Origin: JAWLGZ01 sp041690635
GTDB lineage: Bacteria; Pseudomonadota; Gammaproteobacteria; Thiohalomonadales; Thiohalomonadaceae
NCBI GenBank assembly: GCA_041690635.1
Contig: JAWLGZ010000002.1
Location: 682,001 to 746,000, forward strand
Length of the DNA stretch: 64,000 nt
Direction: 5' to 3'
The notes under the pieces were generated by a model. It searched no databases, was not told the DNA's origin, and was given only the letters and a program-made list of their open reading frames with translations. Below, piece by piece: positions 23,745-32,862 of the stretch (position 1 is the first letter of the stretch; every line of letters starts with the position of its first letter). Made by a program: the position numbers and the translations under genes.

Positions 23745-25091
23745 TCATGCCCGCACAGGGGGGGTGTGGCCGCCGCGCGCGACTTGGGGCGCCTCCCCGG
23801 CAGCGGGCACCACCCAGTCCGGGGAGAAGTCACAGGCAAAGGTACTGCCGTGCCCGCAGGCGCTCTCCACCCGCAACTGGCTGCGGTAGCGGCTGAGCAC
23901 ATGCTTGACGATGGCGAGGCCGAGGCCTGTGCCCCCGCTTTGCCGGGAGCGCCCCACGTCAACCCGGTAAAACCGTTCGGTAAGCCGCGGAATATGTTCT
24001 TCCGGAATACCGGGCCCGGTATCGCTGACCTCGAAGTGGGCACCCTGTTCGTCGCAATACCAGCGCAGGGTGATCTCACCACCCTTTGGCGTGTAGCGCA
24101 CTGCGTTGGAGACCAGATTGTTGAAGGCGCTGTGCAGTTGCGACTCCACGCCGTAGATGTCGAGTTCAGGGTCCGCCTCGAGTCGGATGGTGTGTCCTTT
24201 CTCACCCGACAGAATACGTGCATCTTCCGTGATGGAGGCCAGCATCGCCGCAACCGCCACCGGTTCCCGGGGCGGCCCGGAGCGGTCGGTTTCCAGCGTG
24301 GAGAGGAGCAGCAGGTCCTGGATGATGTTCAGCATGCGGGCCGATTGCTGCTGGATGAGTGTCAGCGGGCGCCGCCAACCCTCGGTATGCTCATCGCAGT
24401 CCTCGATCAGGGTCTCGGCACAGCCGCTGACGACGGTCAGCGGCGTGCGCAACTCGTGGGAGACGTTGGCGACGAAGTCCTGCCGCATCTGATCGAGCCG
24501 CTGCTGCTGGCTCACGTCGCGGGCGATCAACAGTTGCTGGTCGTTGCCGTAGGGCACGATGCGCACACTCAGGGTCCCGCCCTGGTCCGCCGAAGGCATC
24601 AGCACCGATTCACCGGCCTTGTGGTGACGGAGGAATTCGATGAACCCCGGGAAACGGACCAGATTGTCGATGCGCTGGCCGCGATCACTGGCCCAGTTGA
24701 GTCCGAGCAGGAGACCGGCCGCATCGTTGAACCACTGTATCTCGTCATTCGACCCCAGCACCACCGCCGCATCCGGCATCGCCGAGGTCGCCTCCTGGAA
24801 GCGATTGACCACGGCGGTGAGCTTGCGCTGACGCTTCAGGCTGCGGCGCTGGAGTAGATAGATTTGGTGGAAGATCTCCCCCCAGATCCCCGTGGCCTCC
24901 GGCGGGTCGCGACGGGCGCCGCCACTCAACCAGCGCTCGAGGGCGCGCAGCCGCAGGAGGAGGCGGACCACGTACAAACCGAGAAAAAGCGTCGCGAAGA
25001 GAAAGAACTCGCCGAACAGAACCCAGGCCACCAGCGTGGCCAGCAGCCCCAACCCGAGTCGCCACAACTCTTCGGTCCAGAATCTGCTCAA
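23745..25091 (-). CDS. phoR: Phosphate regulon sensor histidine kinase
   Basis: About 448 residues from a TTG start (MSRFWTEELWRLGLG) with AGGAGC just upstream; no ATG is available near the expected N-terminus. Two hydrophobic segments lie in the first about 55 residues. A PAS domain follows (PDAAVVLGSNDEIQWFNDAA). The H-box is DFVANVSHELRTPLTVVSG, with the N-box AFNNLVSNAVRYTPKGG and DTGPGIPEEHIPRLTERFYR/GGTGLGLAIVKHVL G-boxes. The order DHp-HATPase and the PhoR-like short sensor region fit phosphate signalling through Pst/PhoU. It lies 41 nt after phoB. Confidence 0.92.
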   Translation of the reverse strand: MSRFWTEELWRLGLGLLATLVAWVLFGEFFLFATLFLGLYVVRLLLRLRALERWLSGGARRDPPEATGIWGEIFHQIYLLQRRSLKRQRKLTAVVNRFQEATSAMPDAAVVLGSNDEIQWFNDAAGLLLGLNWASDRGQRIDNLVRFPGFIEFLRHHKAGESVLMPSADQGGTLSVRIVPYGNDQQLLIARDVSQQQRLDQMRQDFVANVSHELRTPLTVVSGCAETLIEDCDEHTEGWRRPLTLIQQQSARMLNIIQDLLLLSTLETDRSGPPREPVAVAAMLASITEDARILSGEKGHTIRLEADPELDIYGVESQLHSAFNNLVSNAVRYTPKGGEITLRWYCDEQGAHFEVSDTGPGIPEEHIPRLTERFYRVDVGRSRQSGGTGLGLAIVKHVLSRYRSQLRVESACGHGSTFACDFSPDWVVPAAGEAPQVARGGHTPPVRA

Positions 25092-25132
25092 CGGTGCTCC
25101 TGTACCTGCATGGACCAGCCCGCCTCCTGCGC

Positions 25133-25825
25133 CTACACCTGGGTCGAGAAACGGTAGCCGGTGCCGCGCACGGTCTGGATGAAACGATCGTGGGCGCCCT
25201 GCTCCAACGCCTTGCGCAGCCGGCGGATGTGCACATCGACGGTGCGCTCCTCGACGTAGGTGCCGCGGCCCCACACCATGTCGAGCAGTTGCGAGCGGCT
25301 GTAGACCCGCTCCGGGTGGGACATGAAGAAGTTGAGCAGGCGGAACTCGGTCGGACCCATGGCGATCGGCTCGCCCGCCACGGTGACCCGGTGGCCCGCC
25401 GTGTCAAGGCGGATCCCCTCGATATCGATCACCCCCTCATCGTCCTGGGCGGAGCTACGCCGCATCACCGCCTTGATGCGCGCCGCCAGTTCGCGGGTGG
25501 AGAACGGTTTGGTGAGATAGTCGTCCGCGCCCACATCCAGCCCGCGGATGCGATCGTCCTCCTCGCTGCGGGCGGTGAGCATGATGATGGGCACCTCGCG
25601 GGTGTAATCGTCCTTGCGCAGGCGCCGTGCCAGCTCGATGCCGCTCATGCCGGGCAGCATCCAGTCGAGCAGGATGAGGTCGGGCAGCCGGTTGGCGATC
25701 TGGCGTTGGGCCGCCTCGCCGTCGGGGGCGGTCTCCACCTGGAAACCGCTCCGCTCCAGCGCCATCGAGACCATCTCGCAGATGGCCGGCTCGTCCTCGA
25801 CCAGAAGGATGTTGTTGGCTGTCAT
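25133..25825 (-). CDS. phoB: Phosphate regulon response regulator
   Basis: The 230-residue OmpR-class regulator has acidic pocket ED at residues 10-11, phosphoacceptor Asp54 (LILLDWMLPGMSG), Lys in YLTKPFSTREL, and a C-terminal winged helix with the PhoB recognition helix region (VDVHIRRLRKALEQ). It activates Pho-box promoters when phosphate is scarce, including the pst promoter in this window and probably its own. Confidence 0.95.
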   Translation of the reverse strand: MTANNILLVEDEPAICEMVSMALERSGFQVETAPDGEAAQRQIANRLPDLILLDWMLPGMSGIELARRLRKDDYTREVPIIMLTARSEEDDRIRGLDVGADDYLTKPFSTRELAARIKAVMRRSSAQDDEGVIDIEGIRLDTAGHRVTVAGEPIAMGPTEFRLLNFFMSHPERVYSRSQLLDMVWGRGTYVEERTVDVHIRRLRKALEQGAHDRFIQTVRGTGYRFSTQV

Positions 25826-25857
25826 TGTGGGCTCCCTCTCGCTGTCACACGGCCTTC

Positions 25858-25891
25858 ATTTAAGCCCAGGCACATGACAACCATGTGACAC
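25858..25891 (-). promoter_or_regulatory. Pho box and -10 upstream of phoB
   Basis: On the minus strand GTGTCACATGGTTGTCATG (25873-25891) contains two PhoB half-repeats TGTCAC/TGTCAT 11 nt apart. A TTAAAT -10-like box (25858-25863) lies 9 nt downstream. It indicates autoregulation of phoBR. Confidence 0.78.
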
Positions 25892-25917
25892 CCACCGCAC
25901 CTGCCTGCCGCCGGTTG

Positions 25918-27768
25918 TTACCGCTCCAGCTGACTCACATCGCGGACCGCCCCGCGGGCGGCGGAGGTGGTCATTGCGGCGTAGGCGCGCAGCGCAGCCG
26001 AGACCGGCCGTTCACGGTTGACCGGTTTCCAGGCACCGGCCCCCTTCGCCTCCATCGTCTCGCGGCGGGCCGCCAACTCCGCGTCCGTGAGAGCCACCCG
26101 GATGGTGCGGCCGGGGATATCGATCTCGATGGTGTCCCCCTCCTCCACCAGGCCGATGGCTCCCCCCTCGGCCGCCTCGGGGGAGACGTGGCCGATGGAG
26201 AGGCCTGAGGTGCCGCCGGAGAAGCGGCCGTCGGTGAGCAGGGCACAGGCCTTCCCCAGCCCCTTCGATTTCAGGTAGGAGGTGGGATAGAGCATCTCCT
26301 GCATGCCGGGACCGCCACGCGGCCCCTCGTAGCGGATGATGACCACGTCGCCGGAGTTGATGCGGTCAGCCAGGATCGCCTCCACCGCCGCCTCCTGGCT
26401 CTCGAAGATGCGCGCCGGGCCGGCGAACTTCAGGATGGAAGCGTCCACTCCGGCGGTCTTCACCACGCACCCCTCCTCGGCGATGTTGCCGTAGAGCACG
26501 GCGAGGCCGCCGTCCTTCGAATAGGCGTGTTCCAGATCACGGATGCAGCCCTGTTCACGGTCGGTGTCCAGGGTGGCGTACCGCTTCTCCTGACTGAAGG
26601 CGACGGTGGTCGGCACCCCGCCGGGCGCGGCGCGGTAGAAATCCTTGCGTTTCTGATCGGTGGTCAGGCGCACATCCCACAGGGCGATCGCCTCGGCCAT
26701 GTTCTCCGCATGCACCGTCTTCGTCTCCCGGTGCAGCAGGCCGGCGCGATCCAGCTCGCCGAGGATGCCGATGACGCCGCCGGCCCGATGCACATCCTCC
26801 ATGTGGTAGGTCTGGATGGAGGGGGCCACCTTGCACAGGTGCGGCACCTTGCGCGAGAGCCGATCGATGTCCGCCATGGTGAACCTGACGCCGGCCTCCT
26901 CCGCCGCCGCCAGCAGGTGGAGGATGGTGTTGGTGGAACCGCCCATGGCGATATCGAGGCTCATGGCGTTCTCGAACGCCTCGAAGCTGGCGATGGTGCG
27001 CGGCAGCACGGAGGCGTCGTCACCTTCATACCAGCGCTTGGCCAGGGCGACGATCATTCGGCCGGCCTCCTTGAACAGCCGTTCACGATCTTTGTGCGTT
27101 GCCACCAGCGAGCCGTTGCCGGGCAGCGACAGGCCGAGCGCCTCGGTGAGGCAGTTCATGGAGTTGGCGGTGAACATGCCGGAGCAGGAGCCGCAGGTGG
27201 GGCAGGCGGAGCGCTCCACCGTCGCCACGTCCGCGTCGCTCTCCTTGGAGTCGGCGGCCATGATCATGGCGTCCACCAGATCCAGATGCATCTCGCCACC
27301 GTGCACCACCGCCTTGCCCGCCTCCATCGGCCCGCCGGAGACGAAGATGGTGGGGATGTTGAGTCGCAGGGCGGCGTTCAGCATGCCGGGGGTGATCTTG
27401 TCGCAGTTGGAGATGCAGACCAGGGCGTCGGCGCAGTGGGCGTTGACCATGTACTCCACCGCATCGGCGATGATCTCGCGCGAGGGGAGCGAATAGAGCA
27501 TGCCGCCGTGGCCCATGGCGATACCGTCGTCTATGGCGATGGTGTTGAACTCCTTGGCCACGCCGCCCGCCGCCTCGATCTCCCGCGCCACCAACTGGCC
27601 CATGTCCTTCAGATGAACGTGCCCCGGCACGAACTGGGTGAAGGAGTTGGCGATGGCGATGATGGGCTTGTCGAAGTCCCCATCCTTCATGCCGGTGGCG
27701 CGCCAGAGCGATCGGGCGCCGGCCATGTTGCGGCCGCGGGTGGTGGTCCAGGAGCGGTATGCGGGCAT
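25918..27768 (-). CDS. ilvD: Dihydroxy-acid dehydratase
   Basis: 616 residues from the ATG at 27768 (MPAYRSWTTTRGRNMAGARS), the same length as the E. coli enzyme. Fe-S cluster cysteines appear in CISNCDKITPGMLNAAL and CPTCGSCSGMFTANSMNCL. The conserved DGRFSGGTSGLSIGHVSPEA lies near the C-terminus. It dehydrates dihydroxy acids in valine, leucine and isoleucine synthesis. The frame is open for about 95 codons upstream of this ATG, but that part lies in the intergenic region and has no family similarity. No ilv partner genes are adjacent. Confidence 0.96.
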   Translation of the reverse strand: MPAYRSWTTTRGRNMAGARSLWRATGMKDGDFDKPIIAIANSFTQFVPGHVHLKDMGQLVAREIEAAGGVAKEFNTIAIDDGIAMGHGGMLYSLPSREIIADAVEYMVNAHCADALVCISNCDKITPGMLNAALRLNIPTIFVSGGPMEAGKAVVHGGEMHLDLVDAMIMAADSKESDADVATVERSACPTCGSCSGMFTANSMNCLTEALGLSLPGNGSLVATHKDRERLFKEAGRMIVALAKRWYEGDDASVLPRTIASFEAFENAMSLDIAMGGSTNTILHLLAAAEEAGVRFTMADIDRLSRKVPHLCKVAPSIQTYHMEDVHRAGGVIGILGELDRAGLLHRETKTVHAENMAEAIALWDVRLTTDQKRKDFYRAAPGGVPTTVAFSQEKRYATLDTDREQGCIRDLEHAYSKDGGLAVLYGNIAEEGCVVKTAGVDASILKFAGPARIFESQEAAVEAILADRINSGDVVIIRYEGPRGGPGMQEMLYPTSYLKSKGLGKACALLTDGRFSGGTSGLSIGHVSPEAAEGGAIGLVEEGDTIEIDIPGRTIRVALTDAELAARRETMEAKGAGAWKPVNRERPVSAALRAYAAMTTSAARGAVRDVSQLER

Positions 27769-27950
27769 GGTACGGTTCCTGTGCTGCAAACTGGGTTTCG
27801 GTGCCGGAGAGGGCCCGGCGGGAAGCTCCGCATGATAACAGAGGTGAACCGGGGGTGAAGACGGGCGCCGGTCACGACCCGGCTCCGGGCGCAGCTGATT
27901 TAAGCCAGGACGGATTGAATCAGCATCTCCTTGGCAGCGAATCCGCCTTA

Positions 27951-30077
27951 TTAATCCATCTCTGCGAAGCGGGCCAAGGGTGGGCGGGGCGGGAGTTCGA
28001 TCGGCGCAGCCGGCGGTTCGGCGAGGTCCACCACCAGCGGCGAGGCGGTGACCCGCCACTGCCCCCGGACGGCGATATCGGGGGCGTCGCCGGTGAAGGC
28101 GAGATAGCTGTACTTGCCGTAGTGGGGCAGCTTGCGGGCGAGCCCCGACAGTGCGGTCGCATTGTCGGTGGCGAGCAGCCCCAGGGGGCGCCCCGCCTCG
28201 CCCGCGGTCAGGACAATGCTGCTCCCCGCCCGCGGCACCGGGTTCCCCTCCAGCACGACGCGCTCCGAATCAATGACCACGCCGGCCGCGAGCGGTTCGG
28301 TCACCCGGTCGCGGAAGCGGTTCTCCCACCCCAGCAGCCAGACCGGTCCGGGCGGCAGCCGCTCCAGACTGGAATCCTCCACCACGGTGACATTGCCGCC
28401 GCGCGCCCAGACCGCGGCCAGCGCCCGGTAGCCTTCCAATAGTGCCGGTGGCGCCGCCGAGGGAAGCACCATGTGCAACCCCTCGCCGGCGAACAGCCGG
28501 TCCAGGGAGGGGGGTAGTTCGGTCGGATCGAGTCGGCGGAACAGGTCGAACCGGGGGTCCACCGCCACGCGAACCGGGCGGTCGGCAAAGGAAACCTCGA
28601 ACGGCAGTTCCCGTGTCTCCATCGACAGGGTGCCGAAAAACGGCTCCGCCCCCTCGGACTGGACGGCCAGGGGCACCTCCAGCCGGTAGACCGCCCCAGG
28701 CTGGGTCTGGCGCAGCGTGCCGCTCAGCACCCACCCCTCACCGCGGGGCACCGCCTCCACCCGCTCGATGGCGATGGCGGGCGCGCCGGCCCGCTCCACC
28801 CACTGGGTGAAGAACGCCGCCAGATCGCTCCCGCTGGCCTTCTCGAAGGCCCGGCGCAACTCGCCATATCCTGCAACGCGGAAACGGTTCTCCCGGTAGA
28901 AGGTGCGCAGCCCCTTCAGGAAGCCCGCATCCCCCAGCCGCTGCCGCAGCATGTGGAACAGCATCATCCCCTTGCCGTAGCCGATCGCCTGACTCGCCTC
29001 GCCATGGCGGCTGACGAAACCGGTCAGCGGCGTCTCCGTGTGCTCACGCACGTATTCGGCATACTTCTGCAACCCGTCACGGCGGTACTCCGCCCCCTGC
29101 CCCGCCGCCTCCTTGAGCAGGTGGTCGGCCAGGTAGGCGGTCAGCCCCTCGCTCCAGTTACCCTGTTCGTAGTCGACCCAGACGCCGTTGCCCCACCAGT
29201 TGTGGACGATCTCGTGGGGGTAGGAGCTGTCGAGGATGAATGGCAGGCGGATCACCCGGGAACCGAGCAGGGTGAACGAGGGCATCCCCCAGCCGGTCTC
29301 CCAGAAGTTCTCCACCAGGGCGAACTTGGCGTAGGGGTAGTCGCCGAGCAGGCGGTCGTAGAGGGTCAGGTAGCGTTCGGTGGCGTCAAGATAGCGTTCG
29401 GCCAGCGCCCGGTCGGGGCGGCGCAGGAACACCTGCGCCTCGCCGACGGGGGTGGACCGCCGGTAGAGCTCGAAGGCGGCGGCGACCAGGTGGATGTCGT
29501 CCTGCGGGTTTCCCTCGCGCCAGCGGACACGCGCGGGCCCCAGCTCGTCGAGCGCCCCCTGACTGACCGCGAGCCACCCCTCCGGCAGCACCGTCTCCAG
29601 GGTGAAGGTCACCGGCGGCGCCGTGGCGAGGATCGGATACCAGCCCGCCGCGCCGCCCAGGTAGACCCCCTCGGGTCCGATGGTGCCGGGGGTCGCCGCG
29701 CGGACCTGACCCACCCCCTCAATGCGCTCCCCCGGCGGGTGGTGGATCACCCCCGCGTAGCGGAGCGTGAACTGCTGCGCTCCGGCCGGCAGCGCCACGG
29801 CGTAGCGCTCGAACGGCACCGGCCGGTCGCCGGTGCCGACCCGCTTGAGTCGATACCCCTCCTCTGTCTCGGGGGCGAGCCCGGCGTGGAGGTCAAATGT
29901 GAGTGGCCCCGCCGCGGGTGCGTGCAGGGTGATCCGGTCACGCACGGCGATCCGGTGTGCGGCCGGCTCCAGGGTCACCCGCAGGTCGTGGTGCACCACC
30001 TCCGCAACTGCAACGCAGGAGAGGAGCGGCAGGATAAGGGCGAGTGCCCATCCGACAATGCGACTCGGGCGATTCAT
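27951..30077 (-). CDS. M1-family zinc aminopeptidase-like protein, exported
   Basis: 708 residues from the ATG at 30077 (MNRPSRIVGWALALILPLLS, signal peptide ending near AVAEV). The gluzincin site HEIVHNWWGN lies near residue 287, and the third zinc ligand is in QGNWSEGLTAYLADH. An N-terminal M1-type beta domain precedes it. The usual GxMEN substrate motif before the zinc site is not clear (GWGMPSFTLLGS is at that place), as is common in this periplasmic subfamily. The C-terminal about 200 residues are beta-rich and do not match ERAP-like domains. It is divergent from the chaN-like gene. Confidence 0.87.
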   Translation of the reverse strand: MNRPSRIVGWALALILPLLSCVAVAEVVHHDLRVTLEPAAHRIAVRDRITLHAPAAGPLTFDLHAGLAPETEEGYRLKRVGTGDRPVPFERYAVALPAGAQQFTLRYAGVIHHPPGERIEGVGQVRAATPGTIGPEGVYLGGAAGWYPILATAPPVTFTLETVLPEGWLAVSQGALDELGPARVRWREGNPQDDIHLVAAAFELYRRSTPVGEAQVFLRRPDRALAERYLDATERYLTLYDRLLGDYPYAKFALVENFWETGWGMPSFTLLGSRVIRLPFILDSSYPHEIVHNWWGNGVWVDYEQGNWSEGLTAYLADHLLKEAAGQGAEYRRDGLQKYAEYVREHTETPLTGFVSRHGEASQAIGYGKGMMLFHMLRQRLGDAGFLKGLRTFYRENRFRVAGYGELRRAFEKASGSDLAAFFTQWVERAGAPAIAIERVEAVPRGEGWVLSGTLRQTQPGAVYRLEVPLAVQSEGAEPFFGTLSMETRELPFEVSFADRPVRVAVDPRFDLFRRLDPTELPPSLDRLFAGEGLHMVLPSAAPPALLEGYRALAAVWARGGNVTVVEDSSLERLPPGPVWLLGWENRFRDRVTEPLAAGVVIDSERVVLEGNPVPRAGSSIVLTAGEAGRPLGLLATDNATALSGLARKLPHYGKYSYLAFTGDAPDIAVRGQWRVTASPLVVDLAEPPAAPIELPPRPPLARFAEMD

Positions 30078-30163
30078 GACCGCCCAAGTATAAGCCCCAC
30101 CCCACAAATGTGGCGTCGGTGGAGTACGCTATAAAGTACATTCCTGCCGGAGCCCGCCGAGCG

Positions 30164-31330
30164 ATGCGAATCCAGACAGCCCTTCTTGGGGCGGCCCTTG
30201 CCGCAGCGGCAGCCGGCTGCCAGGCCGAACCGCGGACCGCCGCGCCCGGCGTTCAGCACCCGACCGGAGTAGCGACGACCGAACCCGCCCTGCGGGTGGT
30301 GGATCTGACCACCACGCCCACCCTGGAGCAGATCATCCCCCGGCTGGCGAATCACCGCGTGGTGTTCGTGGGCGAAAGCCACGACCGTTACGAACACCAC
30401 CTGGCGCAACTGGCAATCATCCGCGCCCTGCACCAGCGCGACCCGCGCCTTGCCATCGGTCTCGAGTTCTTCCAGCAGCCGTTCCAGTCCTATCTGGACG
30501 ACTATGTGAATGGCGTGATCGGCGAGGCGGAGATGCTGGAGGGCACCGAGTACTTCGAGCGCTGGCGTTACGACTACCGCCTCTACCGCCCAATCCTTCA
30601 GTACGCCCAGGAACACCGCATCCCGTTGGTCGCCCTGAACGTGGCCGCCGAGCTCACCGAGAAGGTGGGGAGCGGCGGCCTGGAGGCCCTGAGCGAAGAA
30701 GAGCGGGCGCAGCTGCCCGAGGAGTTTTCGCCCTATCCCGAGCCCTATGAGCAGCAACTCCGCGCAGTTTTTGAGCAGCACCCCCCGCGCGAGGATCGCC
30801 CTTTCGAGCACTTTCTGCAGGTGCAACTGCTCTGGGACGAAGGGATGGCCGTCCGTGCCGCCGATTACCTGAGCGCCAATCCCGGACAGAAGATGGTGAT
30901 CCTTGCCGGCACGGGTCACGTCCAGTACGGCGCCGGAATTCCGGACCGCCTCGAACGGCGTCTCGGCACACCGACGGCGGTGGTCATCAATGGGGTTGGG
31001 AGAGGTGAGCTGAACCCCGATATCGCCGATTTCGTGATCTTCCCCGATGCCCGCGAGTTGCCGCCGCCGGGGCGGCTGGGAATTCTGATGGAGGAGAGCG
31101 ACGGCTTTGTGCTGGTCGACGCACTGGTCGACGGGAGTGCCGCCGGCGAGGCGGGTCTCCGCGCCGGTGACCGATTGCTGGAGGTGGCCGGTCGCCCCAT
31201 CGGCAGTCTGGCCCACGTTCACGCCGCGATGCTCGGGCGCGAGCCGGGGGAACAAGTGCAGGTGAAGGTGCGCCGCAACGCCTGGTTCGGGCGCGGCACG
31301 GTGGAGGAGTACGCGATCACGCTCAAGTAA
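30164..31330 (+). CDS. ChaN-type (DUF399) lipoprotein with C-terminal PDZ domain
   Basis: 388 residues from the ATG at 30164. The signal MRIQTALLGAALAAAAAGCQ contains a lipobox (AAAGC, Cys19). The ChaN/Tiki-superfamily part includes HRVVFVGESHDRYEHHLAQL with the conserved GE-H, then IGLEFFQQPFQSYLD and GTGHVQYG. ChaN of other bacteria binds haem; related Tiki proteins are metalloproteases. The last about 85 residues form a PDZ domain (GFVLVDALVDGSAAGEAGLR, then AGDRLLEVAGRPIGSL). The GE...H...E residues point to a possible metal or haem site. The fusion to PDZ suggests targeting to a partner protein in the envelope. Confidence 0.85.
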   Translation: MRIQTALLGAALAAAAAGCQAEPRTAAPGVQHPTGVATTEPALRVVDLTTTPTLEQIIPRLANHRVVFVGESHDRYEHHLAQLAIIRALHQRDPRLAIGLEFFQQPFQSYLDDYVNGVIGEAEMLEGTEYFERWRYDYRLYRPILQYAQEHRIPLVALNVAAELTEKVGSGGLEALSEEERAQLPEEFSPYPEPYEQQLRAVFEQHPPREDRPFEHFLQVQLLWDEGMAVRAADYLSANPGQKMVILAGTGHVQYGAGIPDRLERRLGTPTAVVINGVGRGELNPDIADFVIFPDARELPPPGRLGILMEESDGFVLVDALVDGSAAGEAGLRAGDRLLEVAGRPIGSLAHVHAAMLGREPGEQVQVKVRRNAWFGRGTVEEYAITLK

Positions 31331-31451
31331 CTGCCCCCGGGCGATCCGCTGGAGTAGGTCAAACTACGCGAATGCCGCGCGCCCCCTGGCATTCGTCGTC
31401 GCATTTCCCCTTCTGTTATCCTGTCGCTCCACCGAGGAGGTGTCTGCCGGC

Positions 31452-32345
31452 ATGGAGAAAAAAATCCGGGTTCTTGTCGTCGATGATGCGGCATTCATGC
31501 GCGATCTGATCAAGCGCAGCGTGCGATCACAGTTCCCTACTTTCCAGATCGACGATGCAAGCAATGGCAAACAGGCGCAGCACAAGCTCCTGAATGGCGA
31601 GTACGAACTGATCCTCTGCGACTGGGAGATGCCGGAGATGACCGGCGACGAACTGCTGCACTGGATCCGCAGCAGGGAAGAGACCGCCACGACCCCTTTT
31701 GTCATGATCACCAGCCGCGGTGACAAGGAGCACGTGGTCAAGGCGGTGGAGCTCGGTGTCAACAACTACTTGGTCAAGCCGTTCACCAACGACAAGCTGG
31801 CGGATGTCGTCTCCAGGGTACTGAGCAAGACCCTCAAGATTCCCGCCGCAGCGCTGCGGGGGCGCCCGGCGGCAGCCCCCAGCGGCATCGGCAACGACTC
31901 AGCAGCGGTACTGATGGGTGCCCAGTCCCGCAACACAGGACTCTCCGGCGCGGTTCCCGTCGCCGCCGCCCCGGGCGCAGAAACTGCTGCGCCGGCAAAG
32001 CGGGCTCCCGAACGGGCGCGGCCGAAGCAGCGCGTAGTCGCCCAGTTGCGGGCGGGAGAGACCGTCCTCTCCTGCCTGGTTAGGGAGGTGGACCTGGAAC
32101 AGATCTCGGTGGTCATCAAACGCGGCGACAGCATGCCGCAGATCCTGGAACTGGCCGCCTTCGACTTTGAGACCGAGGACGATGGCGGCAACAAGACCAT
32201 AAGCCGTCTGAACGCCTACATTCACGCCCTCCAGGCCCGCGACGAGAGCCAGGAATCGGAGTTCGTCAACGTGATCCTGCGCCTGATCGATGACGACCCG
32301 GAGAAACGGGCCAACCTCCAGCGGTATATTGCTTCGATTCAGTGA
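31452..32345 (+). CDS. Response regulator: CheY receiver with C-terminal PilZ-like region
   Basis: About 297 residues from the ATG at 31452, which has GAGGAGG at a good distance; a GTG at 31440 overlaps that site and is unlikely. The receiver domain has DD at residues 11-12, phosphoacceptor Asp57 (LILCDWEMPEMTG) and Lys in YLVKPFTNDKL. An Ala/Pro-rich linker (about 140-200) leads to a C-terminal region of strands (GETVLSCLVREVDLEQISVV) that resembles a degenerate PilZ domain, and an acidic helical end. No kinase gene is adjacent. A c-di-GMP or chemotaxis-type output is plausible but unproven. Confidence 0.78.
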   Translation: MEKKIRVLVVDDAAFMRDLIKRSVRSQFPTFQIDDASNGKQAQHKLLNGEYELILCDWEMPEMTGDELLHWIRSREETATTPFVMITSRGDKEHVVKAVELGVNNYLVKPFTNDKLADVVSRVLSKTLKIPAAALRGRPAAAPSGIGNDSAAVLMGAQSRNTGLSGAVPVAAAPGAETAAPAKRAPERARPKQRVVAQLRAGETVLSCLVREVDLEQISVVIKRGDSMPQILELAAFDFETEDDGGNKTISRLNAYIHALQARDESQESEFVNVILRLIDDDPEKRANLQRYIASIQ

Positions 32346-32350
32346 TTGAT

Positions 32351-32365
32351 CTGGTCGGTGGTCGG
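32351..32365. repeat. Short GGTCGGT heptamer pair
   Basis: TCTGGTCGGTGGTCGG holds two units of the 7-nt repeat seen at 7257 and 40974. It lies between the response regulator and the ars promoter. Confidence 0.5.
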
Positions 32366-32453
32366 ACAGAATTAAGTTTGGCCGGATCGCGTGGGGCGCA
32401 ATCCTATTGCCTGACTTAGCCCCTGGCTAGCCTTGGCCCCCAAAACATTTGCT

Positions 32454-32484
32454 TGCGCGAATATACGGTCTGGCATATATTCGC
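32454..32484 (+). promoter_or_regulatory. arsR promoter with overlapping palindromic operator
   Basis: TTGCGC (-35, 32454-32459) and TATATT (-10, 32476-32481) are 16 nt apart. Across them lies a perfect 9-bp inverted repeat GCGAATATA-N10-TATATTCGC (32457-32484), a typical ArsR-family operator. Binding would cover the RNA polymerase site. The predicted start is at or just before the ATG. Confidence 0.8.
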
Positions 32485-32488
32485 ACCC

Positions 32489-32845
32489 ATGCATGTAATA
32501 GCCCCCGACGAACTGTTCCGCGCCCTCGCCGACACCACCCGGCTGCGCTGCCTGGTGCTGCTGAAGACCCACGGCGAGCTGTGCGTCTGCGAACTTACCC
32601 ATGCCCTGGGCGCCGCCCAGCCGAAGATCTCCCGCCATTTGGCCCAGCTGCGTGAGCTCGGGCTCGCCACCGATCGGCGCGAGGGGTTGTGGGTCCACTA
32701 CCGCATCTCGCCGGAGCTGCCGGAGTGGGTAACGGAGATCATCCGGATCACCACCGATGCGGTCTCCGGAAAGCCTCCGTTTGCCGACGATCGCAAGGCG
32801 CTGGCCGGGATGCCCGACCGTCCCACTGCCCCCTGCTGCACCTGA
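32489..32845 (+). CDS. arsR: ArsR-family metalloregulatory repressor
   Basis: The 118-residue winged-helix repressor starts MHVIAPDELFRALADTTRLR. The ligand-binding ELCVCEL has Cys32 and Cys34, as in arsenite-sensing ArsR, followed by the recognition helix AAQPKISRHLAQLRELG. The C-terminus carries an adjacent Cys pair (APCCT), which may supply extra thiolates. Release by As(III) should derepress the downstream cluster. The ATG is only 4 nt after the operator and no Shine-Dalgarno is present, so the message may be leaderless. An in-frame TTG at 32453 would place the operator inside the gene and is less likely. Confidence 0.9.
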   Translation: MHVIAPDELFRALADTTRLRCLVLLKTHGELCVCELTHALGAAQPKISRHLAQLRELGLATDRREGLWVHYRISPELPEWVTEIIRITTDAVSGKPPFADDRKALAGMPDRPTAPCCT

Positions 32846-32862
32846 TGCAAGGGAAAGCCGAA

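Noticed and set aside
25823..28059. Longer ilvD frame starting at 28059
   Set aside because: The extra about 95 codons lie in intergenic sequence partly over the end of the M1 peptidase gene. The ATG at 27768 gives the standard 616-residue enzyme.
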